Assembly (NCBI RefSeq): GCF_011397635.1
Contig: NC_064766.1
Location: 42,967,600-43,031,599 of the forward strand
Origin: Epinephelus fuscoguttatus
Lineage: Eukaryota; Chordata; Actinopteri; Perciformes; Serranidae
Length of the DNA: 64,000 nucleotides
Reading direction: 5' to 3'
The notes under the pieces were generated by a model that ran no database searches, was not told where the DNA came from, and saw only the letters and a program-made list of their open reading frames with translations. Numbering within the stretch: the stretch's first letter is position 1; every line of letters begins with the position of its first letter. The translations under genes and the position numbers were made by a program. Below are positions 22,443 through 33,993 of this stretch, piece after piece.

Positions 22443-22673
22443 GATGCTGTAATAACATTTCTGCCGATAATGTTATACCATCAGTCAATCAATCAATCAA
22501 TCAATCAGTCATATTTGTGATATGGAATTATATAAAATGAAGTGTCAGTGAAATATTATTTTGTGAATTTCATCAGCATCGCCCTAGTTCTATCCTCAAA
22601 GGACCAATTAGATTGTTCCATTTGATTTTAGATTACATTACAGAAAATGAAGAAACTTTTCTGATCCTTCAGA

Positions 22674-23797
22674 GACCTGCACTACGAAGCAGGATTTGGA
22701 GTTACCAAGGTAACTTTGGGGTTAACTCTGGGTTTTCAGTACTACAAAACTGGTTCTCTTTGTACTGGGATAAATCACCGTGGTAACTGATGCTGAACAG
22801 CTGACCTGCTCTGGAGCAGGTTAACTTCAGGTTAAAGGATCACAGCCTGTCAACACCCGACCTCTGACCAATCAGATCACTGAAGACAAAAGTATCTATG
22901 GACATAAAACAGAGGAGCCTGTATGTTGTTATAGGTCAGTAGAATCATTTCATATTCCCAAGACTCTGTTTCCACTGGTGTTAAAACAGAGCTTCTAACA
23001 AATGGAGAGATTGTTTACAACATTAAACACATGATTTTAGCAGGATTTGAAATTATTTAGTTAATTTTAGTCCGCAGTGACAGTGTTGCTGCTTTTACTC
23101 TCTGATTCATCACTGCAGCTCAGAAGACATGAGACACCTGTGTGATGATAAAACAGATCATATTTTATTAGTAAAATAATCCTCACACTATTAATCAGCT
23201 CCTGTTATTATAAATGTCACATGTCAGTCATACAGACCTCATCAGTCATCAAGTACTTCTTCACTCTTTACTTCAGCAGCAGAAACAGTCTGGTGTTACT
23301 TTAAAGTGTTTATGCGACATATTCAGACAAGTTTCATCATCTTCCAACTAACAGCAAAAAACACTCTATACTAATGTCACATACAGTTCAGTGATAACTG
23401 CACATATTTTTGGTCTCGGGTGATGGTGAATTTGTTGTGTGGTTCTTTCAGTGTGTCTAGATCTTCTGTTTTCAGATTACAGTTTGTCTTTTTCATCCCA
23501 CGTCACTGACATTTTATTGTCTCGTCAACAAAACTCCGTTGGTTCCGTTTCATTTCATCTCATCTCATATGAAGCAGCCTCCTTCATTCATGGTTCTGAT
23601 GATGACGCTAGCAAATAACAGCCCCGCCCCTTTTACATGAACGCGCTCGTGACTGGATAGGAAAACTCAGAGTTGACTGAACTAGTTGATAATCAGCATC
23701 ATAGCACTGGTTATCAGACGGCCAGTGTTAGGGTTAGTCAGACCAAACAGTGAGAAGATATCCTGGGTAAGTTGAACTGGCTTCATTGTACAGGCCT
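22674..23797. mobile_element. Harbinger-like MITE or deleted element
   Basis: The left end reads GACCTGCACTACGAAGC. The right end, read on the other strand, is GGCCTGTACAATGAAGC, so the ends are imperfect inverted repeats. This resembles the GGCCTGT..GAAGC ends common in teleost Harbinger elements. The inside has no open frame. The target duplication is unclear. Confidence 0.55.
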
Positions 23798-23830
23798 CAT
23801 GTTTTGTTCATTCAGATAATCTTCACTAAT

Positions 23831-25076
23831 CAACGCCACAAACAAACGTCACTGCCACAACCAGGCTGTAAACAAACTCCAACACGGTCACATGACTAAA
23901 TGGCACCACCACAACCAGGGCATAAACAAACTACACCACAGTCACATGGCTAAACATCACCTCCACAACCAGGCCATGAACAAACTATGCCACGGTCACA
24001 TGACTAAACATCACCGCCACAACCAGGCTGTAAACAAACTACACCACGGTCACATGACTAAACGTCACCACTACAACTAGGGCATAAACAAACTACACCA
24101 CGGTCACATGACTAAACGTCACCACCACAACCAGGGCATAAACAAACTACACCACGGTCACATGGCTAAACATCACCACCACAACCAGGCCATGAACAAA
24201 CTACACCACGGTCACATGACTAAACATCACCACAACAACCAGGCCATAAACAAACTACACCACGGTCATAAACAAACTACACAACAGTCACATGACTAAA
24301 TGTGACCACCACAACCAAGCCGTAAATAAACTACACCACGGTCACATGACTAAACGTCACCACCACAACCAGGGCATAAGCAAACTACACCACGGTCACA
24401 TGACTTAACGTCGCCACAACAACCAGGCCGTAAACAAACTACAACACGGTCATAAACACACTACACAATGGTCACATGACTAAATGTCACCGCCACAACC
24501 AGGCTGTAAACAAACTACACCATGGTCACATGACTAAACGTCACTGCCACAACCAGGCCGTAAACAAACTACACCACGGTCACATGACTAAACATCACTG
24601 CCACAACCAAGCCGTAAACAAACTACACAACAGTCACATGACTAAACGTCACCACCACAACCAGGCCGTAAACAAACTATACCACGGTCACATGACTAAA
24701 CGTCACCGCCACAACCAAGCCGTAAACAAACTACACAACAGTCACATGACTACACGTCACCGCCACAACCAGGCCGTAAACAAACTACACCACGGTCACA
24801 GGACTAAACGTCACCGCCACAACAAGGGCATGAACAAACTACACCACGGTCACATGACTAAACGGCACCACCACAACCAGGCCGTAAACAAACTACACCA
24901 CGGTCACATGACTAAACGTCACCGCCACAACCAGGGAATAAACAAACTACACCACGGTCACATGACTAAACGTCACCGCCACAACCAGGGAATAAACAAC
25001 CTACACCACGGTCACATGACTAAATGTCACCACCACAACCAGGGCATAAACAAACTACACAGCGGTCACATGACTT
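23831..25076. repeat. 54-bp minisatellite, about 23 copies
   Basis: Units of 54 bp with the cores CACGGTCACATGACTAAACG and CCACAACCAGGC followed by TAAACAAACTACAC. A few units are partial or fused (for example near 24255-24300 and 24440). The 18-codon unit yields a His/Asn-rich open frame that is not considered coding. Confidence 0.95.
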
Positions 25077-25190
25077 GTCCCAGTATTCGGCATAGCGGGG
25101 CCTTCAGAAAAAATGGGAAACCCCGCCATTACGATGAATGAAAGTCTATTTTTGGAAAGGCAGGTTTTCGTAAAGGCGTGGTGTAACCGT

Positions 25191-25217
25191 AGCAGCAGTA
25201 GCAGCAGCAGTAGTAAC

Positions 25218-25249
<32 letters not shown>

Positions 25250-25674
25250 TATCAGTAGTAGTAGTAGCAGTAGTAGTAGTAGTAGTAGTAGTGGTAGTAT
25301 CAGTAGTAGTAGTAGCAATAGTAGCAGTAGCAGTATCAGCAGCAGTAGTAGCAGCAGCAGTAGCAGTAGTAGTAGTAGTAGTGGCGGTGGCAGCGGTGGC
25401 GGTGGTGGTGGCGGTGGTGGCGGTGGCGGTGGTGGCAGGCGGTGGCGGTGGTGGTGGCAGCGGTGCCAGCGGCGGTGGCAGCGGCGGTGGTGGCAGCGGT
25501 GCCGGTGGCGGTGGCGGCGCAGCGGTGGTGGTGGTGGCGGTGGTGGTGGCGGTAATGGCGGTGGCGGTGGTGGTGGCAGCAGCGGCAGGTGGTGGTAGCG
25601 GTGGTGGCGGTGGCGGTGGTGGTGGTGGCGGCGGTGGCGGTGGTAACGCAGCAGCAGTAGTAGTAGCAGCGGCA
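25191..25674. repeat. AGY-GGY-AGY trinucleotide array, left part
   Basis: (AGT/AGC)n at 25191-25385, then (GGT/GGC)n to about 25645, then a return to (AGC/AGT)n up to the LTR boundary. AGY and GGY differ by one A/G transition. The poly-Ser, Gly, Val, Pro and Ala frames in it are artefacts. Confidence 0.95.
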
Positions 25675-26058
25675 TGTAATTGTAATTTCATTTGTATTCT
25701 TTGTGTTTTCAAATACTTGTCTAGACCTCTTAACCTCCCACCTAGATACAAAATCCTGCAGAATAAGCCAGGAGTGAAACACACCCTAGGGGGTCGGAGC
25801 CAATACTTGCGGCAGACAAAGGAGTGTGAAAACAATGGGTAGGGGCGCCGCTCCCTGCCGCAGACAGAAGGGTGTGAAACACACTGTAAGAGGCAATCCT
25901 CAGGTATAAATGTTTAAACTTCCCCATGCTTGGGGTCTTTCTTCATTCTGACCGCTCGTATGCTGATTTACCTTTTCTTTGCAAAGAAAATAAAAACCTT
26001 GTCGGCTGGCAGAAGTCTCTATTTCATTATTGACCAGCGGCAGAGAATTTCCACAACA
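25675..26058 (+). mobile_element. Solo LTR of an endogenous retrovirus-like element
   Basis: A non-repetitive 384-bp block interrupts the trinucleotide array. It starts TGTAATTG and ends CCACAACA. It contains repeated U3-like words (GAGTGAAACACACCC, GAGTGTGAAAACAA, GGTGTGAAACACAC), a TATA-like GTATAAATG at about 25903 and a polyadenylation signal AATAAAAACC at about 25988, followed by a GT-rich stretch. The order enhancer, TATA, AATAAA, TG...CA is that of a retroviral LTR. No internal genes remain. A target duplication cannot be read because the flanks are themselves repeats. Confidence 0.65.
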
Positions 26059-27290
26059 AGCAGTAGTAGTAGCAGTAGTAGCAGTAGTCGTAGTAGCAGC
26101 AGTAGTAGTCGTAGTAGTAGTAGTAGCAGCAGCAGTAGTAGTAGCGGTGGCAGGGCAGGTGGTGGTGGTGGTGGTGGTGGTGGTGGTGGTGGCAATGGCG
26201 GTGGCGGTAACGGTGGTGGTGGTGGTGGTGGTGGCGGTGGTGGCGGTGGCAGAGCGGCGGTGGTGGCGGTGTGGTGGTAATGGTGGTAACGGTGGTGGTG
26301 GCGGCGGCGGTGGTAGTGGTGGTAGTATTGGCGGTGGTGGTGGTGTTGGCGGTGGTGGTGGTGGTGGCGGTGGTGGCGGCGGTGCTGGTGGTGGTGGTGG
26401 TGGGGTGTGGCGGCGGCAGCAGCGGTGGCAGCGGTGGTGGTAGCGGTGGTGGTGGCGGCGGCGGGGATGGTGGCAGCGGTGGCGGCGGTGGCGGCGGCGG
26501 TGGCGGCGGTGGTGGTAGCGGTGGTGGTGGCAGCAGCGGCGGCGGGATGGTGGCGGCAGCGGTGGCAGCGGTGGCGGTGGTCGTAACGGTGGCAGCGGCG
26601 GCAGCGGCGGCGGTGGTGGCGGTCGTGGCGGTGGTGGTTGTATGGCAATGGTGGTGGCAGCGGCGGCGGCGGTGGTGGTGGTGGTGGTGGTAGTGGCGGT
26701 GTGGTGGCGGCGGCGGCGGTAGTGGTGGTGGTGGTGGTAGTGGCGGTGGTGCAGCGGCGGCGGCGGCGGTGGTGCAGCGGTAGCAGCGGTGGCGGTCGTG
26801 GCGGTGGCGGTGGCAGCAGCAGCGGTAGCGGTAGTGGCAGCAGCGGTGGCAGCGGTGGCGGTGGCAGCAGCGGCGGTGGCGGTGGTGGTAGCGGTGGTGG
26901 TTGTATGGCGGTGGTAGTAGTAGCGGTGGCAGCGGTGGCGGTGGTAGCGGTGGTTGCGGTGGCGGTGGTGGTAACGGTGGGAAGTGGTAGCAGCGGCGGC
27001 GGCGGCGGTAATGGTAGCAGTGGCGGTGGTAATGGTAGTAGCGGCTGTGGGGTGGCGGCGGTGGTGGCGGCAGCGGGATGGTGGCAGCAGCGGTGGCGGC
27101 GGTGGCGGTGGTCGTAACGGCGGCAGCGGCGGCGGTAGCGGTCGTGTGCGGTGGTGGTTGGCGGCGGTGGTAGTGGTAGTGGTAGTGGTGGCGGGTGGTA
27201 GTGGCTGCAACGCAGTAGTAACAGTAGCAGCAGTATAGTAGCAGTAGTAGTAGCCGTATAGTACCAGTAGTAGTAGTAGCAGTAGTAGTA
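26059..27290. repeat. AGY-GGY-AGY trinucleotide array, right part
   Basis: (AGT/AGC)n at 26059-26150, a long (GGT/GGC)n core to about 27190, then (AGT/AGC)n to 27290. The layout mirrors the left part. The plus strand is dense in GG dinucleotides. No gene. Confidence 0.95.
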
Positions 27291-28945
27291 GAATTTGTAG
27301 AGACGGCGTGTGACTGCTGAAAATAAAACAGGAGTATTAAGATGACTAATCAAAAGAGAGTTTATCATTTATGTGTGACATTCTGGTCAGCTCGTCGACC
27401 ATCAAACCTTGAATCACTGGAGTCTATCCCAGCATGCACTGGGTGACAGGTATAGCACACCTGGGCAGGTCACCATCTGATCAGAGTTCAAACACACTCA
27501 GAGTTTCTGTGGCTGTTTAAATTCTCGGAAGGTGATAGAAATAAATTCAGCAAATGTGCAGCTTATGATAAATGTTTTTAGTCTTTTTCAGGCTGTTTTC
27601 AAGAAGTGATTTTGTTACTGCGATGTGCTCCAGTGTTCCCAGAGTGCTTTGTGTTTGCCTCAGCAGCCGTCTTTGTATTTCTTAAATCAACTTGTCGACT
27701 CAGCAATGAGTTTGTAGGTCAGCGAACAAACAGAGCGTCGCCATGCCAACTGGCTTTAGTTGCTCCGTTTCTCCTCGACCTGCAAAGGTTTGACTTCACC
27801 AACATCAGCAGCCACTCGGTCCAGCAGTCAGGTATCAGAATGGGACAGAGGAGGAAGCGGAGGAGCCTCTTAGTCTGCCGGCCGTCTGCAGACAAAGAGC
27901 TGGGTGTTGGGTTTCTACATCACTCTGACTGCCTTTGTCAAAGCGTAAAAGCCTGATCCTGATCTCTGAAAATCAGAATCAGCTGAGCAGGAAGCTTCAA
28001 ACACCCCTGACCACTGACATGATGTCACTGTTAGTGAAGTCAAACATGAACAGTTTGTTCTTGATCAGGGAGGTTCCTCCTCTGAGGAGCACGACCCCAA
28101 TTAGGTGTTTACAAATCTGAAGGCATAAAGAAACGACAATGATGATGATGATATGTTGTCATGTTGACAAACATCATTGTTTAATGATGAAGCTAAAGGA
28201 AGGCAAAATGCAAATAAATTATAGAAAGTTGGCAAAAAACATGTTTTTTATACAAAGAAGCAAAAACTGCTGACAAATATTCAGTGGTTTTGATTCAACA
28301 GTTAATTTAACAAAATACTCACAGCTCGTTAACAGACAGGTTTCATGAATTCACTCACAGCTCGTTAACTGACACATTGTCACGTGTCCTGTACATTTAC
28401 TTGTTGCTTGTTTGTACCTCAGTGAACGAACTTCGATCTCCTGTGTCGACTGTCTTTGGCTTTCTAAGTCTAAGTCTCTGCCAGGAAACATCAACATTCA
28501 ACTAATTATAATATATGATAATGATGAAGATGATAAAGATGATGATGATGATGGTGATGATGATGAAGATGATGATGTTTGACTACATTTCTTTCAAGTA
28601 ACTGAACATGTCAGTGATTTTTACAGAGGTTGAACCTCAACAACAGAAACAGACAGACAGATGAACGGACAGACAGACGGATGAACGGACAGACAGACAG
28701 ACAGACAGACAGATAAACGGACAGAGACAGACAGACAGACAGATAAATGGACAGACAGAGCTGTCGACGTAGAAAGTTGCAGGAGTTGTTGCATAGAATA
28801 TTCTCGGGTGGTTCCAATGTGGAAAAGAGTCTCTCCCGATAAGAAACACGTTTCGTCACTAAACATAAATATTTGATCTTTAAAAGTGCTGAACTGGTAT
28901 TTTTCTGCAGGAAGCAGGAAGCGTTTCTGGTGTCTTTATGAGTCC
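27291..28945. other. 3' flank of inhba: relics and microsatellites, no gene seen
   Basis: A reverse-oriented SINE-tail relic lies at about 27421-27480 (CTATCCCAGCATGCACTGGG). GAT-type runs occur at 28136-28152 and 28536-28582. A GACA/GACGGATGAACG tetranucleotide-type tract at about 28652-28757 creates a false Cys/Leu/Ser frame on the minus strand. Part of this stretch must be the inhba 3' untranslated region, but I could not fix a polyadenylation site. Confidence 0.5.
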
Positions 28946-29736
28946 TTACGAGCAGCCACACTCCTCCACAATCATGTTCTGGATGTCTTTCTTGATGATC
29001 TTCTGCTCTTCATTGTAGTACAGCATCGACATAGCGCGCAGCCGGGTTGGCACGCAGCACGACTTGATGTTCTGAAACGGACTGTAGCCCCTCATACGAT
29101 AATGATTGATGACCGTGGAATGGAAGGACAGGGATGACCCGCTGAAGCTCGCCATGTGGTTTGGACAGTCACCCTCGCAGTAGTTGGCATGGTAACCAGA
29201 CGGAGCAATAATCCAGTCATTCCAGCCAATATCTTTGAAGTTCACGTAAAACTGTCGTTTGCAGCAGACACGTATTTTCCCGTCGCACTCCAAGCCTCGT
29301 TTGACTCGTCGCTGAGTCGCCTCCTCTCCAGCTCGCAGCGCCACCATGAGGAATGGGCGGTGAGACTGGTCCTGCCCACTGGCATGCTTATCGACAGCTG
29401 GCACCAGGATGGGCGAGACTCCAGCCTCGGCACATAGTGGGCAGGAGACCCGCAGATGGAGCGAGCTACCACCGCCATCCAGCAGAGTCTGAATGCTGCG
29501 GGAGACAACTAGGGTGTGCCAGCCGCTGCGACGAGTATCCACCATCTTTTCGGAAACACACTCCTCCTCATCATCATCATTCTCACGATGAAGCTGCAGC
29601 AGCCGCAGCATCACTTTGCCTTTAACTCGGTTTCCCTTCAACATCTTCAGGAAGATCCAGATGTTCGCCTGTTCCACCACCGACGAGCTGCTGCCCTCCT
29701 TCGATATGTCAAAGGTCACCGTGTCCAGAGAATCTC
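28946..29736 (-). CDS. inhba: inhba exon 2: inhibin/activin beta A propeptide C-part and mature ligand
   Basis: The exon follows an AG acceptor (CTCTCTGCGGCAG|GAGATT on the minus strand) and completes the Gly codon split with exon 1. It encodes 262 residues plus stop. The first 146 finish the latency-associated prodomain (starting [14 protein letters not shown]), ending in the furin-type site RVKR. The last 116 are the mature TGF-beta-family domain, GLECDGK through VEECGCS, the same length as human activin A. All nine cysteines of the activin knot are present (CC at mature positions 11-12, CC at 80-81, CGCS end), as are the family landmarks [17 protein letters not shown] and [11 protein letters not shown]. 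Secreted dimers signal through activin receptors; paired with inhibin alpha the subunit forms inhibin A. Teleosts often carry two beta A paralogues; which one this is cannot be decided here. Confidence 0.98.
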
Positions 29737-30136
29737 CTGCCGCAGAGAGCAAAGTTAGCATGTTAGCAGGAATTAGCCAAACCCATCAATCTAAATATTA
29801 GAAATATTGACAACGAAGAAGACACTGTTTTTATTTTTAACTCATCTGTCTGTGCAGCAGAAACACACTGACACTACACAATCAGACACAACAGAAAATA
29901 TACAATGACCAGAATGCACTGCCCCACACCGGACCAATAAACACTCCAGCTGGTGGCTAAAGCTCAGCCGTGTTCAAACAGGAAACATTATGGCGGCTGC
30001 TGGTAAGAAAAATATGTTTCTAAAGATGTGCGAGGTGAGAAACAACCAACACAATCTTGGTTTATATTCGATCAGCACCAGCTGGATCTCAGTCTGAGGA
30101 AAAAGGGGTGAGGCTTACAATAGAATGACTATATAA

Positions 30137-30169
<33 letters not shown>

Positions 30170-30170
30170 T
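29737..30170. other. inhba intron 1, 3' part
   Basis: Unremarkable intron sequence ending in (TG)n at 30139-30168, which abuts the interspersed repeat copy. Confidence 0.6.
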
Positions 30171-30633
30171 CCACGTTTTTCTCCTCACTGACTTGGTCAA
30201 TCCATGTGAAATTTGGCACAGTGGTAGAGGGTCATGGGAGGATACCAATGAAGCAATATTACATCAATTGGCCAAAGGGAGGCGCTATAGCAACCCATTG
30301 AAATGTCAAACTTTGAATGGGCATATCTCATGCCCCGTATGTCGTAGAGACATGAAACTTTGCACAGAGATGCCTCTCCTCATGAGGAACAAATTTACCT
30401 CAAGAACCCAGAACTTCCGCTTATATAGATTTTCCGCCATTTTGAATTTTTTGAAAAACACTTCAAATGGATCTCTTCCTAGGAAGTTTGAGCGATCTGC
30501 ATGAAACTGGGTGAACATAATCTAGGGACCAATATCTAAAGTTCCCTCTTGGCAAAAGTTGGAAAACTGTATCCCAAACACACACCATGTGAAACTGTAC
30601 GTGGGCGACTGCGTACTCAATGGGTATGGACTA
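30171..30633 (+). mobile_element. Unclassified interspersed repeat, copy 2 (internally deleted)
   Basis: Reverse-complement match of the outer parts of 19813-22378: CCACGTTTTTCTCCTC at the left, GGGTATGGACTA at the right, with GATCTCTTCCTAGGAAG in between. It lacks the roughly 475-bp internal block of copy 1 and keeps about 130 bp (GGCGCTATAGCAACCC to GAGGAACAAATT) that copy 1 has lost. It lies inside inhba intron 1. Confidence 0.75.
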
Positions 30634-31342
30634 GTTTCTCTTTGATTAGGTGAAGTTTAAAATAAATTTAAATCTGAGTAAAAAAAATCGTAACATTTTG
30701 ATCTCAGGAAAAAGTGAAAAACAATTAACGGTTCTGTGTCAGAAGCTAATTAATCCTCCATTATAAATGATGGCAGTTTGAAGAACAACATAAAGGCCCC
30801 CCCCCCCCCCCCGTTACTTGAATGAATGAATAAATAAAAGGTCATTAACAGTAACAATAAAAGCATGAATGGAGCTGCGGCCTCTAAATATACTCAATAT
30901 GAGCAGAGACACTAAAAAAAGAAAAGACCTGGTTTCAGGGAATGTTGTCAACAAGGACACACACACACACTCGTTACTGCTGCAGAATAATTACTGAGGC
31001 CCAGATTTGTCTGAATGAAGACATTATTTACGGCCTGAGACCACTTGGTATGTCTCCCCTCCCCCTCCTCGTTACTGTCCTCTAATTTCGGCGAGCGTTT
31101 GAGGGACATTTTCACAGAGATGACTATTTATAGCACAAAGCTGCTCTGTACATTTATATAAGAAAACAAGTGACAGGACACTGTGATTGGTCATGAGCTG
31201 GTTCACGTTTATGAACACAGAAACTTAGAAAAGGTTTGTTTTTAGTATCTGAGATGAAACGATTCATGTTGACGAGACTGAAACTGAAGTTAAAATCTGT
31301 TCTTGAGACCAAATCAGAGCCACAAATAAAAGCTCCTCAGAG
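30634..31342. other. inhba intron sequence with poly-C tract
   Basis: A C homopolymer of about 15-16 bases at 30798-30813 and a short (CA)n at about 30957-30970. No gene or element was recognised. Confidence 0.5.
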
Positions 31343-32255
31343 AATCACCACTTGGACTTGGTGGAGGGGTTTGTATGTCCCTGTGATCCTGAGAGCTGTT
31401 GTCTGGGGCTAAGAGGTCCTGGTAGGGCCTTCCAAATCAAAGTGGTTGCAGGGGTGGGGCCAGACAAAGAGTGATTCAAGAAGACCCCAATTTTATGGTG
31501 TAATTAGACTCTGAGTACCTTGCCCAGTAGGGGGACACCCAGTATGGAGTCTGTGGTGGTGTTCCGGAAAGGGAACCAACCAGAGACTCCATAGGTCTTC
31601 TTGGTGATTTCAGTGTTCACGTGGGTAACGATGGTGATCTGATCTAGACTGCTGGACAGACCTGGTAAACCCCAACGTGTAGTGAGGGTGAACTGGGAAT
31701 GTCTGGCTGAGGCCCCTGTCCGTGGGGTCTTCAAGTCCCACCTTCAACTTTTTGTGCATCCTGGGGGAGGTTGGGGACATGGAATCTGAGAGGTCCATGT
31801 TCAAAGCCTCCGTTGTGGAGGTGGCTGCTAGGAGCTGTGGTCAGAAGGTTGTCCATGCCTGTCGTGGTGGCAACCTAAGAACCAGCTCGTGGAGACCAAA
31901 GGTGAGGGTGGCCATTTGGCTGAAAAATCAGGCCTTTTGGGGTCGTCTCTGGTTCTGTTTGTGATATTCATGGACAGGATCTCGAGATGCAGCCGGGGGG
32001 AGGACAGAGTCCAGTTTGGGGCCCTCAGAATTTCATTTCTGCTTTTTGCAGATGATGTGGTTCTGTTTGCTTCCTCACACTGTGACTTCCAGCATGACCT
32101 GGGGTGGTCTGCAGTGTCAGCTCCTCCAGTCTGAGGTTATGATTCTCTACTGGAGAATGGTAGATTGTTCCCTCTGGGTTGGGAGAGAGTTACTGTCCCA
32201 AGAGAAGGAGGTCAGGTGTCTCAGGGTCTTGTTCACTGTGAGGGTCGATTGGTAG
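31343..32255 (+). mobile_element. Fragmented non-LTR retrotransposon (teleost LINE)
   Basis: Collapsed pieces of one LINE on the plus strand. The 5' part has the word GGTGGAGGGGTTTG, which is shared in diverged form with 60155-60405. A middle piece contains GTCTGGCTGAGGCCCCTGTC and GTTCAAAGCCTCCGTTG. The reverse transcriptase part at about 32025-32100 translates to LLFADDVVLFASS, with the FADD catalytic motif, then DFQHDLG. About 60 bases further comes VDCSLWVGRELL. Several internal deletions and frame changes show it is dead. The exact clade is not assigned. Confidence 0.75.
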
Positions 32256-32269
32256 TTTTGTGTGGCGTC

Positions 32270-32890
32270 AGCAGAGGATGTGTATACTGCTTTACCATTT
32301 TTATTTTTCAGTTTTGAGATTGTATTGCTTGTTTTTTTTGTTATTACGTTAGCTCTGTTTTCTGATTTATTTCCATATTCATACCTCTTGTACTTCTACA
32401 GTAATAGGGCCTTTTCTGAGTTTTGGGATTGCAGTGTATTAAGTGCGGATCTAGCAATGAATAGTTTGTTCCAACTTTCTTTAGACAAGGTTAATTTATA
32501 CTCAGATTCAGAATCTTGCAGCTTGAATTCAGATCTTCTCTGTTCTTTAATTATTTTCTTCTTTCTGGCAGTACAATAGGATATCATCATACCCCTCAAA
32601 TAGGCTTTTGTAGTTTCCCATAAGTTTGAGGGATCAGTTTCCCCATTATCATTTATTTCTAAAGTTTAATTTTTGCCATACCACAAAATTCAGGGTCTGA
32701 CAATAGTGACCTATTACACTACCAGGGATGTTGGTGTTTATTAGATATAGTAATAAATGTCTCTATTGAAATCGGGGCATGATCTGATATATGAATGTTC
32801 CCAATACTGCTACTTGATACAAGCTCTATACACATTTTAGATACCAAAAAGAAATCAGTTCTAGAATGCATTTCATCTGATCAATACCTT
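32270..32890 (-). mobile_element. L1/Tx1-like retrotransposon ORF2 fragment
   Basis: The minus-strand translation of about 32740-32886 gives SRTDFFLVSKMCIELVSSS and then IHISDHAPISIE. This is the end of an L1-type endonuclease, whose SDHAP box is a family signature. Downstream, MRGMMISYCTARKKK followed by an acidic/basic helix matches the linker before the reverse transcriptase of fish L1 elements. The RT itself is absent. Confidence 0.65.
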
Positions 32891-33556
32891 CATCTTTAAA
32901 TCTGGCTTTGACCATCATCATCATCTTCAGTTCACATTAACAGCAGCACAAACTGTGTTGTCAGTCTCTCTGACTGTTAAACTGGATTTATGAAGAGTTC
33001 AATCTGCTCCAGGTCTGTGGAGAAAATCTAGATGCTCAAAGTTGTTATAATTTCCCGTGAACTTGTTTTAATATTAATTCATGTGTCAGAAATTCACCTT
33101 CAGAAAAAAGGAAAATGGGACATAAAAATATAATGTAGGCTCCAAGAGGCTGACAAGAGTCAATAAATCAGAGAGAGCGTCGGGCTGAAGAAATCTGTAA
33201 ACAGACTTTGAACTCTGCAGATTTTTGTGAATGGGCTGATAACAGACAGACAGACACACAGACACACAGATGTCTCTAACGCAGCTGATGGTCAGTAAAC
33301 TTTACTCTTCCTGCTGAGCGTGTCTCCTCAGAGTTACTCAGGCTTCACATTGATACATTCATTTGAATCTTTTTTTTTTTTAACAAGCTCTGAGGTGTGT
33401 CTGTGTGTCAGAGATGCCTAATGATCAACCAATCAGATTGCTGGATGCTCAGATTCAGGACGTATGACCTACAATAACCTGCAGTAGTCCCCTGACGGTT
33501 GACATATGGGAGCAGGAGAAAAACTCTCCATGTTTCTGATTGGCTGTCAGACTCAC
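32891..33556. other. inhba intron 1, 5' part
   Basis: Intron sequence with a short CAGACA run (33245-33270) and a poly-T (about 33369-33382). It ends at the exon 1 donor. Nothing further is recognised. Confidence 0.5.
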
Positions 33557-33974
33557 CTGGCTCTGCGAAGGTGATGATTTCAGACGGTGGTTCAGGTGGT
33601 GTATAGGCTCCAGGGCCCTGGCCCTCTTCCTGGATCTCTACGCTGCCGTCTTCAGCCACACGGGCTACGTGCAGCTTTTTGATGGCATTGAGCAACGCAG
33701 CGCGAGGAACTGGCTGTGTCAGGTTGGGCCGAGTGCTCAGGTGCAGCATATTGAGAATGTGACGCTTCACTGCCTCCACCATGTCGCTCTGTCCTCCTGA
33801 CGAAGTAGAGTTCCTCCTGATCTGAAGCAGTGAGCAAGATGGACAGTCCAGGGGTGGTGCCCCCTCCTGGAGCCGAGACACCACATTGTCCTCCAGAGTC
33901 GGAGGGACCGTCGGAGAGGCGTTGATGAAATATCCAACGGCCACAAATAAGAAGGCAGAAAACAGCAAGCACAT
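33557..33974 (-). CDS. inhba: inhba exon 1: signal peptide and N-terminal prodomain
   Basis: The ATG (complement of 33972-33974) starts MCLLFSAFLFVAVGYFINA, a clear signal peptide. A longer frame to 33992 would need a TTG start and is not used. The exon gives 139 codons plus one base and ends at CCAG|GTGAGT (33557/33556), in phase with exon 2, for a 402-residue precursor (human 426). Prodomain landmarks match the family: LDCPSC, MVEAVKRHILNMLHL, TQPVPRAALLNAIKKLHV and SEIITFAEPG. N-glycosylation sequons are seen at NAS, NST and NLT. Intron 1 is 3820 bp and full of retroelement debris. A minisatellite begins 20 bp upstream of the ATG. Human INHBA has an upstream non-coding exon, and TGGTGTCAG just before the ATG could be its acceptor here. 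Confidence 0.96.
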
Positions 33975-33993
33975 AATGAGCTCTGACACCAAC

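Noticed and set aside
23892..25141. His/Asn-rich frames of 62 to 221 codons
   Set aside because: They are products of the 54-bp tandem unit; they are not conserved at the ends and have no recognisable domain.
25055..27368. Poly-Ser, Gly, Ala, Pro, Val and Thr frames
   Set aside because: They are direct translations of AGY/GGY trinucleotide repeats in different frames.
27606..27956. 116-codon plus-strand frame as a possible sugct or other exon
   Set aside because: No family motif is recognised and no matching splice sites frame it. The composition is not convincing.
28611..28961. Cys/Ser/Leu-rich minus-strand frames downstream of inhba
   Set aside because: They come from a GACA/GGATGAAC microsatellite in the 3' flank.
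33975..33992. N-terminal extension of inhba to 33992
   Set aside because: It would need a TTG start. The first ATG at 33974 gives a clean signal peptide of the expected length.
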